Shown here piece after piece: positions 1 through 7,797 of a DNA stretch of 11,646 bases (its first letter is position 1; each line of letters begins with the position of its first letter). A program made the position numbers and the translations under genes. Where the stretch lies: contig JAASSQ010000080.1 of NCBI GenBank assembly GCA_021767845.1, positions 1 through 11,646 on the forward strand. Reading direction: 5' to 3'. This DNA is from Roseovarius sp. Its GTDB lineage: Bacteria; Pseudomonadota; Alphaproteobacteria; Rhodobacterales; Rhodobacteraceae. Below the pieces are notes generated by a model. The model searched no databases. It was given only the letters and a program-made list of their open reading frames with translations, and was not told where the DNA came from.

Positions 1-180
1 ACGGTCCTCGCCGTCTCGGGCCAATCCGGCCCGGTCACCACCGCCTGCGCCTTCACCTATCTCGGCGCCCGCATCCTCTACATCCCGGCCTATTACTACG
101 GCTGGCGTCCGGGGCGGTCGCTGATCTGGGCCGTGGGCTTCCTCGCCACCGTGCTCATGCTTCTGGCGGCGCTCGTCTGA
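1..180 (+). CDS. MAPEG family membrane protein, C-terminal part
   Basis: Frame 1 is open from the window edge to TGA at 178-180, giving the last 59 residues of a protein whose start lies outside. The stretch YLGARILYIPAYYYG followed by RPGRSLIW and a hydrophobic end (AVGFLATVLMLLAALV) matches the C-terminal half of small bacterial MAPEG proteins, four-helix membrane proteins related to eukaryotic glutathione- and eicosanoid-metabolising enzymes. The bacterial relatives mostly have no known substrate. Two membrane helices are visible, at about residues 13-32 and 40-58 of the fragment. It lies 92 bases upstream of lpd in the same direction. From memory, a MAPEG gene beside lpd is common in the 2-oxoglutarate dehydrogenase cluster of Rhodobacteraceae, but sucA and sucB are not in this window. 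Family assignment is fairly sure; function is unknown. Confidence 0.75.
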   Translation, partial: TVLAVSGQSGPVTTACAFTYLGARILYIPAYYYGWRPGRSLIWAVGFLATVLMLLAALV

Positions 181-211
181 TGCTTCTTCTGTTTCAAAAT
201 ATCCCGGGGGA

Positions 212-246
212 GTCGCCCATAGGGCGACGGGGGCAGAGCCCCCTTT
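212..246 (+). terminator. Two abutting hairpins before lpd (intergenic element)
   Basis: Two perfect hairpins lie back to back. GTCGCCC (212-218) pairs with GGGCGAC (222-228) around a 3-base loop. GGGGGC (229-234) pairs with GCCCCC (238-243) around AGA, followed by only three T residues (244-246). The preceding TTCAAAATATCCCGGGGG resembles, from memory, a sequence found repeatedly between genes in Rhodobacteraceae. It may end or attenuate the MAPEG transcript, but the short T-run and its position about 26 bases before lpd suggest read-through or an effect on the lpd leader. No clear separate promoter for lpd is visible after it. Confidence 0.5.
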
Positions 247-272
247 CCCAAGCAACGAAAGGACACTGACCC

Positions 273-1661
<1,389 letters not shown>

Positions 1662-1682
1662 TCCCGGCCTTGCCGAAATGCG

Positions 1683-1710
1683 AAAGGGCGGTCCCGATGG
1701 CCGCCCTTTT
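1683..1710. terminator. Bidirectional intrinsic terminator between lpd and plsC
   Basis: AAAGGGCGG (1683-1691) pairs perfectly over 9 bases with CCGCCCTTT (1701-1709) around a 9-base loop, with TTTT on the plus-strand 3' side. It lies 21 bases past the lpd stop and 18 bases past the end of the convergent plsC gene. The A-run on the 5' arm gives a short U-run on the opposite strand, so it can end transcripts from both sides. Confidence 0.85.
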
Positions 1711-1728
1711 CACGTGGTCCCGCCCGGC

Positions 1729-2469
1729 TCAGGCCTTGCCGTCCGGGTCGAACCCCGCCTCGCGCATCAGCTTGTCCGAGGCCACCTCGACCTCGTCCTC
1801 CAGCTGCGCCATGAAGGCTGCGCGGGCCTGCCCGGCCTCGATCCGCGGCAGAAACTCCACCACCGCCGTGCCGGGCCGCCGCATGATCCCCTTGCGCGGC
1901 CAGAACAGCCCGACATTGGCTGCCACCGGCACGCAATCCTGTCCCAGTTCCTCGTACAGAACGCCGGTCCCCACCTTGTAGGGCGCCTTGACGCCCGGCG
2001 CGATCCGCGTGCCTTGCGGATAGATGATCAACTGCCCCGGCTGCTGACGGCCCCGCGCCACGTCCGAGACCATCTTCCTGATCGCCTGGCTGCGCTTGCC
2101 GCGATCCACCGGGACGCAGCCGATCTTCAGCGCGTATTGCCCGATCACCGGCGCCCACATCAATTCACGCTTCATGATGAACTTGCCCGCCGGCACCGCC
2201 CCGAAAATCAGGATGATATCCAGGAACGACTGGTGCTTGGCCGCGATCAGCACCTCGTCGGTCGGCGGCGTGCCCCGCACCTCGGTCTTCAACCCCACCA
2301 TCCAGCGCGCCGACCAGCGCACCCACCGGCACCACGCATGGCACGCGGCCAGCGCGCCCCGGCGGCTGACCACCGCCCAGGGAAAGAACACGATCCCGAT
2401 GACCCCCATCATCGCGTAAATGGTCACCACGAAGACCAGCGACCGGGCCCATTGCACAGCATGGCTCAT
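1729..2469 (-). CDS. plsC: 1-acyl-sn-glycerol-3-phosphate acyltransferase (PlsC type)
   Basis: A 246-residue membrane-associated acyltransferase expected to acylate lysophosphatidic acid to phosphatidic acid in phospholipid synthesis at the inner membrane. The catalytic HxxxxD motif is HQSFLD (His79, Asp84). FIMKRELMWAPVIG (97-110) and VPVDRG (119-124) form the usual second and third blocks. YPQGTR (150-155) replaces the commoner FPEGTR, with Gln for Glu, a variant seen in this family. A hydrophobic helix at about residues 10-32 anchors the N terminus. The ATG at 2469 overlaps the ftsX stop as ATGA, so translation is probably coupled to ftsX. A longer in-frame reading upstream runs through ftsX in another frame and is not credible. 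It is the last gene of the ftsE-ftsX-plsC operon. An ornithine-lipid acyltransferase (OlsA-like) is a less likely alternative, as no olsB partner is seen. Confidence 0.88.
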   Translation of the reverse strand: MSHAVQWARSLVFVVTIYAMMGVIGIVFFPWAVVSRRGALAACHAWCRWVRWSARWMVGLKTEVRGTPPTDEVLIAAKHQSFLDIILIFGAVPAGKFIMKRELMWAPVIGQYALKIGCVPVDRGKRSQAIRKMVSDVARGRQQPGQLIIYPQGTRIAPGVKAPYKVGTGVLYEELGQDCVPVAANVGLFWPRKGIMRRPGTAVVEFLPRIEAGQARAAFMAQLEDEVEVASDKLMREAGFDPDGKA

Positions 2470-3371
2470 GGCAGGTCCTTCAGCATTTTCCACGCCGCCA
2501 TGCGCGTGGCCCAGAACGCCACGCCGGCGGCCAGTGGCGGAATGGTCAGCGGCCAGATCCAGTGCCAGCCCTGGAACCCGAGCCCGGTCAGGAACCCGCC
2601 CGCCACCTGTTCCGAAGGCAGCAGCAGGATCGCGATCGCGCCCAGCACCATGCCGCCCGCAGCGCCGGTCAGCGCCCGCAGCGTGAAGCGCCGCACGAAG
2701 GCCCGCGCGATAAAGGCATCCCGCGCGCCCACCAGCCGCAACACCCGGATCACCTGCCCGTTGGCCGTCAGCGCCGCATTGGCCGCCAGCGTGATCATCA
2801 CCGCCGTGGTCGCCCCGATCAGGATCAGAGACATCCAGCCCAGCAGACGCAGCCGCGACGCCGCCTCGACCAGCGGCCGCCGCCAGCGCGTGTGATCGTC
2901 CAGAACGGCACCCGGCACCTCGGCCGCCAGCCGCAGGCGCAGGCCCTGCGGGTCGAACCCGCCGCCCTCCTCGATCACCTCGATCAGTTGCGGTATGGGC
3001 AACGCATCGACCGGCAGATCGGGGCCGAACCACGGCTCCAGCAGCGCCTGCTGTTCCTCCGGGTCAAGCGCGCGGGCGCTTGCCACGCCCTCGGTGGTCT
3101 CCAGAACCCGCAGCGCCGCGGCGGTCTGCGCCGCCAGCTGGCCCTCGGGCGCGGAAATCCGAATGGTCGAGCTTTTGGCCAGTTCCTCGCCCCAGCGGTC
3201 GGCCAGCCGCCCGGTCGCCAGCGACAGCGCCAGCGCGAACACCGCCAGAAACGCCATCGCCCCCGCGGCGAACACCGTCAGCGACGCGGTGAACCCGGTG
3301 GGTGGCACCACGCGGTCGGCTTGCGTGTCGCCCACGATCAGATCGGTCAAGGCTTTCAGGTCGGGTCGCAT
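2466..3371 (-). CDS. ftsX: Cell division protein FtsX (membrane subunit of FtsEX)
   Basis: A 301-residue permease-like subunit that pairs with FtsE. In well-studied bacteria FtsEX sits at the division septum and passes ATP-driven movement to periplasmic activators of peptidoglycan hydrolases rather than moving a solute. Four membrane helices fit the family layout: about residues 31-53, 176-200, 228-252 and 268-290. A periplasmic domain of about 120 residues lies between helices 1 and 2, which is where partners such as EnvC bind in E. coli. The ATG at 3371 shares a base with the ftsE stop (TGATG), preceded by the G-rich GGGGGCGGA. The open frame extends upstream to 3683 but that part is the shadow of ftsE. 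The end overlaps plsC by four bases. Sequence conservation of FtsX is low, so the call rests on topology and pairing with FtsE. Confidence 0.88.
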   Translation of the reverse strand: MRPDLKALTDLIVGDTQADRVVPPTGFTASLTVFAAGAMAFLAVFALALSLATGRLADRWGEELAKSSTIRISAPEGQLAAQTAAALRVLETTEGVASARALDPEEQQALLEPWFGPDLPVDALPIPQLIEVIEEGGGFDPQGLRLRLAAEVPGAVLDDHTRWRRPLVEAASRLRLLGWMSLILIGATTAVMITLAANAALTANGQVIRVLRLVGARDAFIARAFVRRFTLRALTGAAGGMVLGAIAILLLPSEQVAGGFLTGLGFQGWHWIWPLTIPPLAAGVAFWATRMAAWKMLKDLP

Positions 3372-4048
3372 CACAGATCCGCCCCCGCCAGGTGCAGCCG
3401 ACGACTGGCGATCCGCAGGACGCGGGCCTGCACATGGCTTTTCGCCGCGCGGATCAGGCCGAGGTCGTGGGTCGCGATCATGATCGTCTTGCCCATCCGG
3501 TTCAGCTCGATCAGCAGTCGCAGCAACCGCTGCGACATCTCCCAGTCCACGTTGCCCGTGGGCTCGTCGGCCAGCACCACGTCGGGCGACATGATGACCG
3601 CCCGCGCCAGCGCCGCGCGCTGCCGCTCGCCGCCCGACAATTCGGGCGGGCGGGCATTGGCGCGCTCCTTCAGGCCAACCCATTGGGTCAGCTCCTTCAG
3701 GTTCGCCGCCTCGGCCAGCAGGTCGCGCCCCGATACCATCAGCGGCAGGGCGATGTTGTCGGCCACGCTCATGTGATCCAGGAACTGGCAGTCCTGGTGA
3801 ACCACGCCGATCCGGCGGCGGGCCGCGGCGATGTCGTCACGCTCCATCGCGCGCCGGTCCTGCCCGAACAACCGAACCTGTCCCGAGGTCGGCGTCAGCG
3901 CGCCGTAGCACAGCTTCAGAAACGTTGTCTTGCCCGCGCCGGACGGCCCCGTCAGGAAGTGAAACGACCCCGGCTGCAACTCAAGCGAGATGTCACTCAG
4001 CAGCTCGCCCCCGCCATAGCTATAGGCCACGTTCTCCAGCTCGATCAC
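3371..4048 (-). CDS. ftsE: Cell division ATP-binding protein FtsE
   Basis: A 225-residue ABC ATPase of normal FtsE length. Visible motifs are Walker A GPSGAGKT (34-41), Q-loop Gln85, signature LSGGE (137-141), Walker B VVLADEP (157-163) and switch His194 in IATHD. The early PTGNVDWEMS stretch after Walker B is typical of FtsE/LolD-like ATPases. Immediate coupling to an FtsX-like protein favours FtsE over a lipoprotein-release ATPase. It binds ATP in the cytoplasm and drives FtsX at the division site. The start is GTG at 4048, where the family-typical MIELENVAYSYGGGE begins, preceded by AAAGGGGGC about five bases upstream. It is the first gene of the ftsE-ftsX-plsC operon and is divergent from the zinc-ribbon gene across 160 bases. 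Confidence 0.93.
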   Translation of the reverse strand: MIELENVAYSYGGGELLSDISLELQPGSFHFLTGPSGAGKTTFLKLCYGALTPTSGQVRLFGQDRRAMERDDIAAARRRIGVVHQDCQFLDHMSVADNIALPLMVSGRDLLAEAANLKELTQWVGLKERANARPPELSGGERQRAALARAVIMSPDVVLADEPTGNVDWEMSQRLLRLLIELNRMGKTIMIATHDLGLIRAAKSHVQARVLRIASRRLHLAGADL

Positions 4049-4100
4049 GGCTGCCCCCTTTGAACACCGGCCCTAAATGCCTCACAGGACACAGTTACGC

Positions 4101-4133
4101 AACGATTATGCAGCGCGAATCGTTAGGTCTTTC
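4101..4133 (-). promoter_or_regulatory. Inverted repeat with -10-like box in the ftsE/zinc-ribbon divergent region
   Basis: AACGATT (4101-4107) and AATCGTT (4118-4124) form a perfect 7-base inverted repeat around a 10-base spacer. On the minus strand, CATAAT (4110-4105) is a good -10 hexamer for ftsE, leaving a leader of about 50 bases, but the expected -35 position (GAAAGA at 4133-4128) is poor. On the plus strand TATGCT at 4153-4158 is a possible -10 for the zinc-ribbon gene with no convincing -35. GAATC at 4117-4121 is a GANTC site, the CcrM methylation sequence of alphaproteobacteria. The rest of 4049-4208 shows no other signal. Confidence 0.35.
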
Positions 4134-4208
4134 GCGACGGCTTTTTACCGCCTATGCTGACCCGAAAGGCGAACAAGCCGGACCCATCGGCAGGCAACAG
4201 GTATTCAC

Positions 4209-5120
4209 ATGAGGCTGACTTGCCCGAATTGCGGGGCACAATACGAAGTCCCCGACGAGGTGATCCCGGAAACGGGCCGTGATGTCCAGTGCTCGAACTG
4301 CGGCGACACGTGGTTCCAGCACCATCCCGACCACGTGCCCGACCCCTCGCCCGACGAGGATCAGGACGACGCCCGCGCACGCACCGACGAGCAACCGGAT
4401 TACGAGGCCGATACAGGCCCCGGGGACGACGCCGTCCCGCAGGATCACGAGGCACCCGAGACGGCGCCGGACACGCGGCCCGAGGCATCGGATCACGATG
4501 AAGCTCCTGCCGACACCGCCGAGCCGCCGCGCCGCGAGCTCGATTCCTCGGTGCGCGACATCCTCCGCCAGGAAGCCGAGCGCGAACAGCAGGCCCGCGC
4601 CGCCGAAACCGGCGGCGGGTTGGAAACCCAACCCGATCTTGGCCTTGACGCCCAGGACGAAGACCGCCGCACCCGCGAGGCCAAGGCCCGCATGGCACGC
4701 CTTCGCGGCCTGCAAAGCACGGACGAGGGCAGCACCGCGTCGCCCGACGAGGCCGCGCGCGATACCGCCGAAGGCGGCACCGCCCAACAGGCCGCGCCCG
4801 AAATCGACCCCGGATCGCGCAGCAACCTGCTGCCCAATATCGACGAGATCAATTCGTCGCTCGACCGCCCGTCGCAACGCTCCGAGGACATGGGCGCCGC
4901 CGATGCCGAACTGGCCGAAACCGCGCAACAGCGCGGCGGGTTCCGCCGTGGCTTCCTGTGGTCGGTCCTGCTCTTTGTGCTGCTAACGCTGCTCTACCAA
5001 TTCGCCCCCGCCATCGCCGGCCTGTCCCCCGCACTGGAAGGCCCCATGGCCGGCTATGTCGAGACGGTGAACGGCCTGCGCACCTGGCTTCAGGAAACCG
5101 TGGCCTCGCTGCTCGGCTGA
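4209..5120 (+). CDS. Zinc-ribbon protein with acidic linker and C-terminal membrane span
   Basis: A 303-residue protein of unknown function. Residues 1-37 are an MJ0042-type zinc ribbon with Cys5, Cys8, Cys28 and Cys31 as ligands (CPNC...CSNC). Residues 40-110 are strongly acidic and rich in Asp, Glu, Pro and Ala, so probably disordered. Residues 112-165 carry charged, helix-forming stretches (LDSSVRDILRQEAEREQQAR, then REAKARMARLRGLQ). LLPNIDEINSSLDR near 207-220 looks like a short conserved segment. One membrane helix lies at about 248-270, leaving a short C-terminal tail of about 33 residues. The likely topology is cytoplasmic N terminus and periplasmic tail, by the arginines before the helix (RRGF). 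The ATG at 4209 has a modest AGG seven bases upstream. It is divergent from ftsE and ends 18 bases from the convergent DUF4175 gene with no clear terminator. A role in envelope or division control is inferred from location only. Confidence 0.85.
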   Translation: MRLTCPNCGAQYEVPDEVIPETGRDVQCSNCGDTWFQHHPDHVPDPSPDEDQDDARARTDEQPDYEADTGPGDDAVPQDHEAPETAPDTRPEASDHDEAPADTAEPPRRELDSSVRDILRQEAEREQQARAAETGGGLETQPDLGLDAQDEDRRTREAKARMARLRGLQSTDEGSTASPDEAARDTAEGGTAQQAAPEIDPGSRSNLLPNIDEINSSLDRPSQRSEDMGAADAELAETAQQRGGFRRGFLWSVLLFVLLTLLYQFAPAIAGLSPALEGPMAGYVETVNGLRTWLQETVASLLG

Positions 5121-5138
5121 ACCGGCCGGGGCAGCGCC

Positions 5139-7760
5139 TCAGAACCGGTCCAGCAGCCTTTCCAGGTAGTCCAGTTCAACCTCGGGCCGTTCCCCCTCGC
5201 CCGAGCGCCGCCGGATCTCGTCCAGCAACTCGCGCGCCCGGCGATACACGTCCTCGCCCTGCAACAGGTTGTCCCGCGTGCCCACCTGGTTGCCCTGGCC
5301 CGCGCGCCGTCCCAGAGGGTCGGATTGCTGCGTGCCGACCTCGCCACGCGCCTGGCCCTGTCCGCCCTGCTGCTGTTGGCTGTTCTCGGCCAAGGCCTCG
5401 CCCAGGTTTCGCATCCCCTCGCGCAGCGCCTCCATAGCCTCGGATTGCCGGTCCAGCGCCTCGGGCAGGTCATTGCCGCGCAACGCCTCTTCCGCGCCGC
5501 GCATCGCCTGGTCGGCCCGGTCCAGCGACTCGCGCGCGGCATCGCCGCCTTCGGTGCCCGCGCCGGGCAACCCGTTGCGTTGCCGCTCCAGTTCGCGGCG
5601 CAGCGCCTCCTGCCGCTCGGCCAGATCCCCCGGCGCGCCGCTTTCGGCCTGCCGGTTGCCGGGCCGCTCGCCGCCCTGGCCCGGCTGTCCGGGCTGGCTG
5701 CCCTGGCCCTGGCCCTGCTGGCCGGGCTGGTCATGGCTCTGGCCACGCCCCTGCCCGCCGCTGCGGCCCTCGTTGCCCTGGCTCTCGCCGGCCTGCGCAT
5801 CGGGGTTGAACTGTTCCTGCAGATCGCGGAACGCCTCGTCCGACAGGCCCTGCTGATCGCGCAGCGTTTCCGCCAGTCCCTCCATCGCCTGCTGACCCGG
5901 GCTCTGGCCCTGCTGGCCGCCTTGGCCCTGCGTGACGCGCATGTTCTCCATCATCTGCTGGAACTGCTCCAGCGCCTCCTGCGCCTCGGCCATGCGGCCC
6001 TGTTCCATCAACTCCTGGATGCGATCCATCATGTCCTGCAGATCCTGCTGGGTCATCTGCATGGCATTATCGGGCATCTGTGCGCCGTCGCCATTCTGCT
6101 GGTTCTCGCGCTGCGCCTGCTGCATCTTCTGGCGCATGTAATCGTCGGTGGCGTCGCGCAGCTCCTGCATCAGGCGGGCGATCTCCTCTTCGCTGGCGCC
6201 GTTCTTCATCGCCTCGCTCAACCGCTCCTGCGCCGCGCGCATCCGCTCCAGCGCATCGCCGATATCGCCCTCCTCCAGCAGGATCGCCAGATCCCACAGC
6301 GCTTGCGCGATCTCCTCCTGCGCCTGCGCATCCAGGCTGTCATGCCGCACCAGCGTTTCCAGCCGCCGCAGGATCACCCGCAGCCGCAGATAGGCGGTCT
6401 CGGACCGGAACAGCCCGTCCTCCGGCCGATAGGACACGGCGCGCAACACCTGCGCCACCCGCTTGGCATTCTCGCGCGCCCACAGCAGATCGCGCCGCAT
6501 CTCGATGACCGAGGCGGCCATCGGGTCAAAGAACCGCCGCGCCGGAAGCTGCATCTTCTCGGGTTGGCTTACGCCCACGTTGCCATCGGCATCCCGCACC
6601 TCCAGTTCCAGCGTCACCGGCAGATGCGCCCAAGCGTGCTGCGACAGGTTCTCGATCAGCGTTTCGGTAAACTCGGCCCGATCCCCGGTGATCGGCATCG
6701 GCAGGTCCAGTTCGATCGGGTCGCGCGGATCGGGCTCGGCGGCCAGCCCATAGCGGCGATCCAGCGCCGCCATGTCCAGCCGGAAGGTCGCGGTCCCCTC
6801 GACCACTCCGTAATCGTCTGTGGCGCGGAACGGCTGGCTCATCTGCCCGTCAAAGGTGGTCTCGGCCCCGGTCTGCAGGATGCGCACGCTCGGGCCCTCG
6901 TCGGGCAGCGCGGTGATGTCCCAGCTCTGCCCGCCCGGCCCGTCGATCATCAGCATCCCGTCGCGCGTGATGTCGAACCCCTGCTCGGGATCGGTCGCGG
7001 CGCCCACATCCTCGGTGCGGCCCGAGACGGTTTCCGAAACCGCCAGCGCCCCCACCTCGCCATAAAGCCGCACGGTCACGCGGCTGCCCTCGGGCACCTC
7101 GATCTCGCCGCGCTGATCGTTCAGGTAAAGGCTCGGCAGGCCGGTATAGGCCGGCGGCTCGATCCAGCCTTCCCAGGCCGGCCCGGTCGCCAGAGCGGCC
7201 CCGCCGCCCGCACCCAGCCCCGGCACGGTGCCCGCCCGCCAGACCGAGCCGAAAAGCAGCGCCACGACCAGCCCCAGCAGCGCGACATAGCGCAACCCGA
7301 ACGGATCGCGCGCCGACAGCCGCAGATCGGGTTCCACCGCGCGCGCCTGCGCGGCCCGCTCGGCCATGCGCGCCTGGTGCGCGCGCCACAAGGCCTCGGA
7401 CGCGGCATCGCCGCTGCCCACCGCCTGCGCATCGGCCAGCGCGGCCAGCGGATGCCCAGGCAGGCTCGCGTCGATCCGCGCCACGGCATCTTCACGCGTG
7501 GGCCATGCAAAGGCCCGCCACCCGCGCAGTCCAAAAACCACGACAGCCAACGCCGCCGCGATCATCGCGGTCCAGACCACTTCCAGCGGCAGGAAATCGT
7601 GCAGGCCCAGCAACACCGCCGCCGCCCCCGCCGCCAGCACCGACCACAGCGGCCAGAATGCGCGCACCACGCGCTCCGCGATCAGCCCCGCCCAGGTCAG
7701 GGTCAGGGGCCGGCGCAACCGCTCCAGCACGGGGGTCAGAGGGGGGCTTTGCCTTGGCAT
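5139..7760 (-). CDS. TIGR02302/DUF4175 family large membrane protein
   Basis: An 873-residue protein of unknown function matching the alphaproteobacterial family of about 850 residues with N-terminal membrane helices and a Gln/Gly-rich C-terminal half. Helices are visible at about residues 33-55, 60-78 and 156-174. The segment after them (about 180-480) looks like an ordered extracytoplasmic domain, including a stretch near GWIEPPAYTGLPSLYL. Residues about 480-630 are Met-, Gln- and Glu-rich and probably helical or coiled-coil (QQDLQDMMDRIQELMEQGR). About 660-715 is low-complexity Gly-Gln-Ser-Pro, and the last 100 or so residues return to charged helix. The ATG at 7760 is chosen because GGAG lies six bases before it; GTG at 7787 or ATG at 7772 would add nine or four residues but lack such a site. 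It follows lysA by 37 bases in the same direction, so co-transcription is likely. Confidence 0.9.
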   Translation of the reverse strand: MPRQSPPLTPVLERLRRPLTLTWAGLIAERVVRAFWPLWSVLAAGAAAVLLGLHDFLPLEVVWTAMIAAALAVVVFGLRGWRAFAWPTREDAVARIDASLPGHPLAALADAQAVGSGDAASEALWRAHQARMAERAAQARAVEPDLRLSARDPFGLRYVALLGLVVALLFGSVWRAGTVPGLGAGGGAALATGPAWEGWIEPPAYTGLPSLYLNDQRGEIEVPEGSRVTVRLYGEVGALAVSETVSGRTEDVGAATDPEQGFDITRDGMLMIDGPGGQSWDITALPDEGPSVRILQTGAETTFDGQMSQPFRATDDYGVVEGTATFRLDMAALDRRYGLAAEPDPRDPIELDLPMPITGDRAEFTETLIENLSQHAWAHLPVTLELEVRDADGNVGVSQPEKMQLPARRFFDPMAASVIEMRRDLLWARENAKRVAQVLRAVSYRPEDGLFRSETAYLRLRVILRRLETLVRHDSLDAQAQEEIAQALWDLAILLEEGDIGDALERMRAAQERLSEAMKNGASEEEIARLMQELRDATDDYMRQKMQQAQRENQQNGDGAQMPDNAMQMTQQDLQDMMDRIQELMEQGRMAEAQEALEQFQQMMENMRVTQGQGGQQGQSPGQQAMEGLAETLRDQQGLSDEAFRDLQEQFNPDAQAGESQGNEGRSGGQGRGQSHDQPGQQGQGQGSQPGQPGQGGERPGNRQAESGAPGDLAERQEALRRELERQRNGLPGAGTEGGDAARESLDRADQAMRGAEEALRGNDLPEALDRQSEAMEALREGMRNLGEALAENSQQQQGGQGQARGEVGTQQSDPLGRRAGQGNQVGTRDNLLQGEDVYRRARELLDEIRRRSGEGERPEVELDYLERLLDRF

Positions 7761-7766
7761 GGTCCG

Positions 7767-7770
7767 CTCC
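7767..7770 (-). promoter_or_regulatory. Ribosome binding site deciding the DUF4175 start
   Basis: On the minus strand GGAG is followed by six bases and then the ATG at 7760. The two upstream in-frame candidates (ATG 7772, GTG 7787) have no purine-rich site at a suitable distance. This favours the shorter protein beginning MPRQSPPLTP. Confidence 0.55.
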
Positions 7771-7797
7771 ATCTGGTGGCCGGACACGCCCGTCGCG

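Noticed and set aside
1729..3033. A 434-residue version of the acyltransferase starting at 3033
   Set aside because: The extra N-terminal part is an out-of-frame reading of ftsX. MSHAVQW at 2469 has the ATGA overlap and normal family length.
2466..3683. A 405-residue version of FtsX starting at 3683
   Set aside because: The first 104 residues are low-complexity Arg/Gly/Ala sequence read out of frame through ftsE. The start at 3371 gives the correct topology and the TGATG overlap.
5118..5141. A terminator between the convergent zinc-ribbon and DUF4175 genes
   Set aside because: Only 18 bases separate the stops. The weak CGGC/GCCG pairing has no T-run on either strand.
5640..5770. Short repeated triplets suggesting a tandem repeat or CRISPR-like array
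   Set aside because: They encode the Gly-Gln-Pro low-complexity part of DUF4175. Units are irregular, with no constant repeat and spacer.
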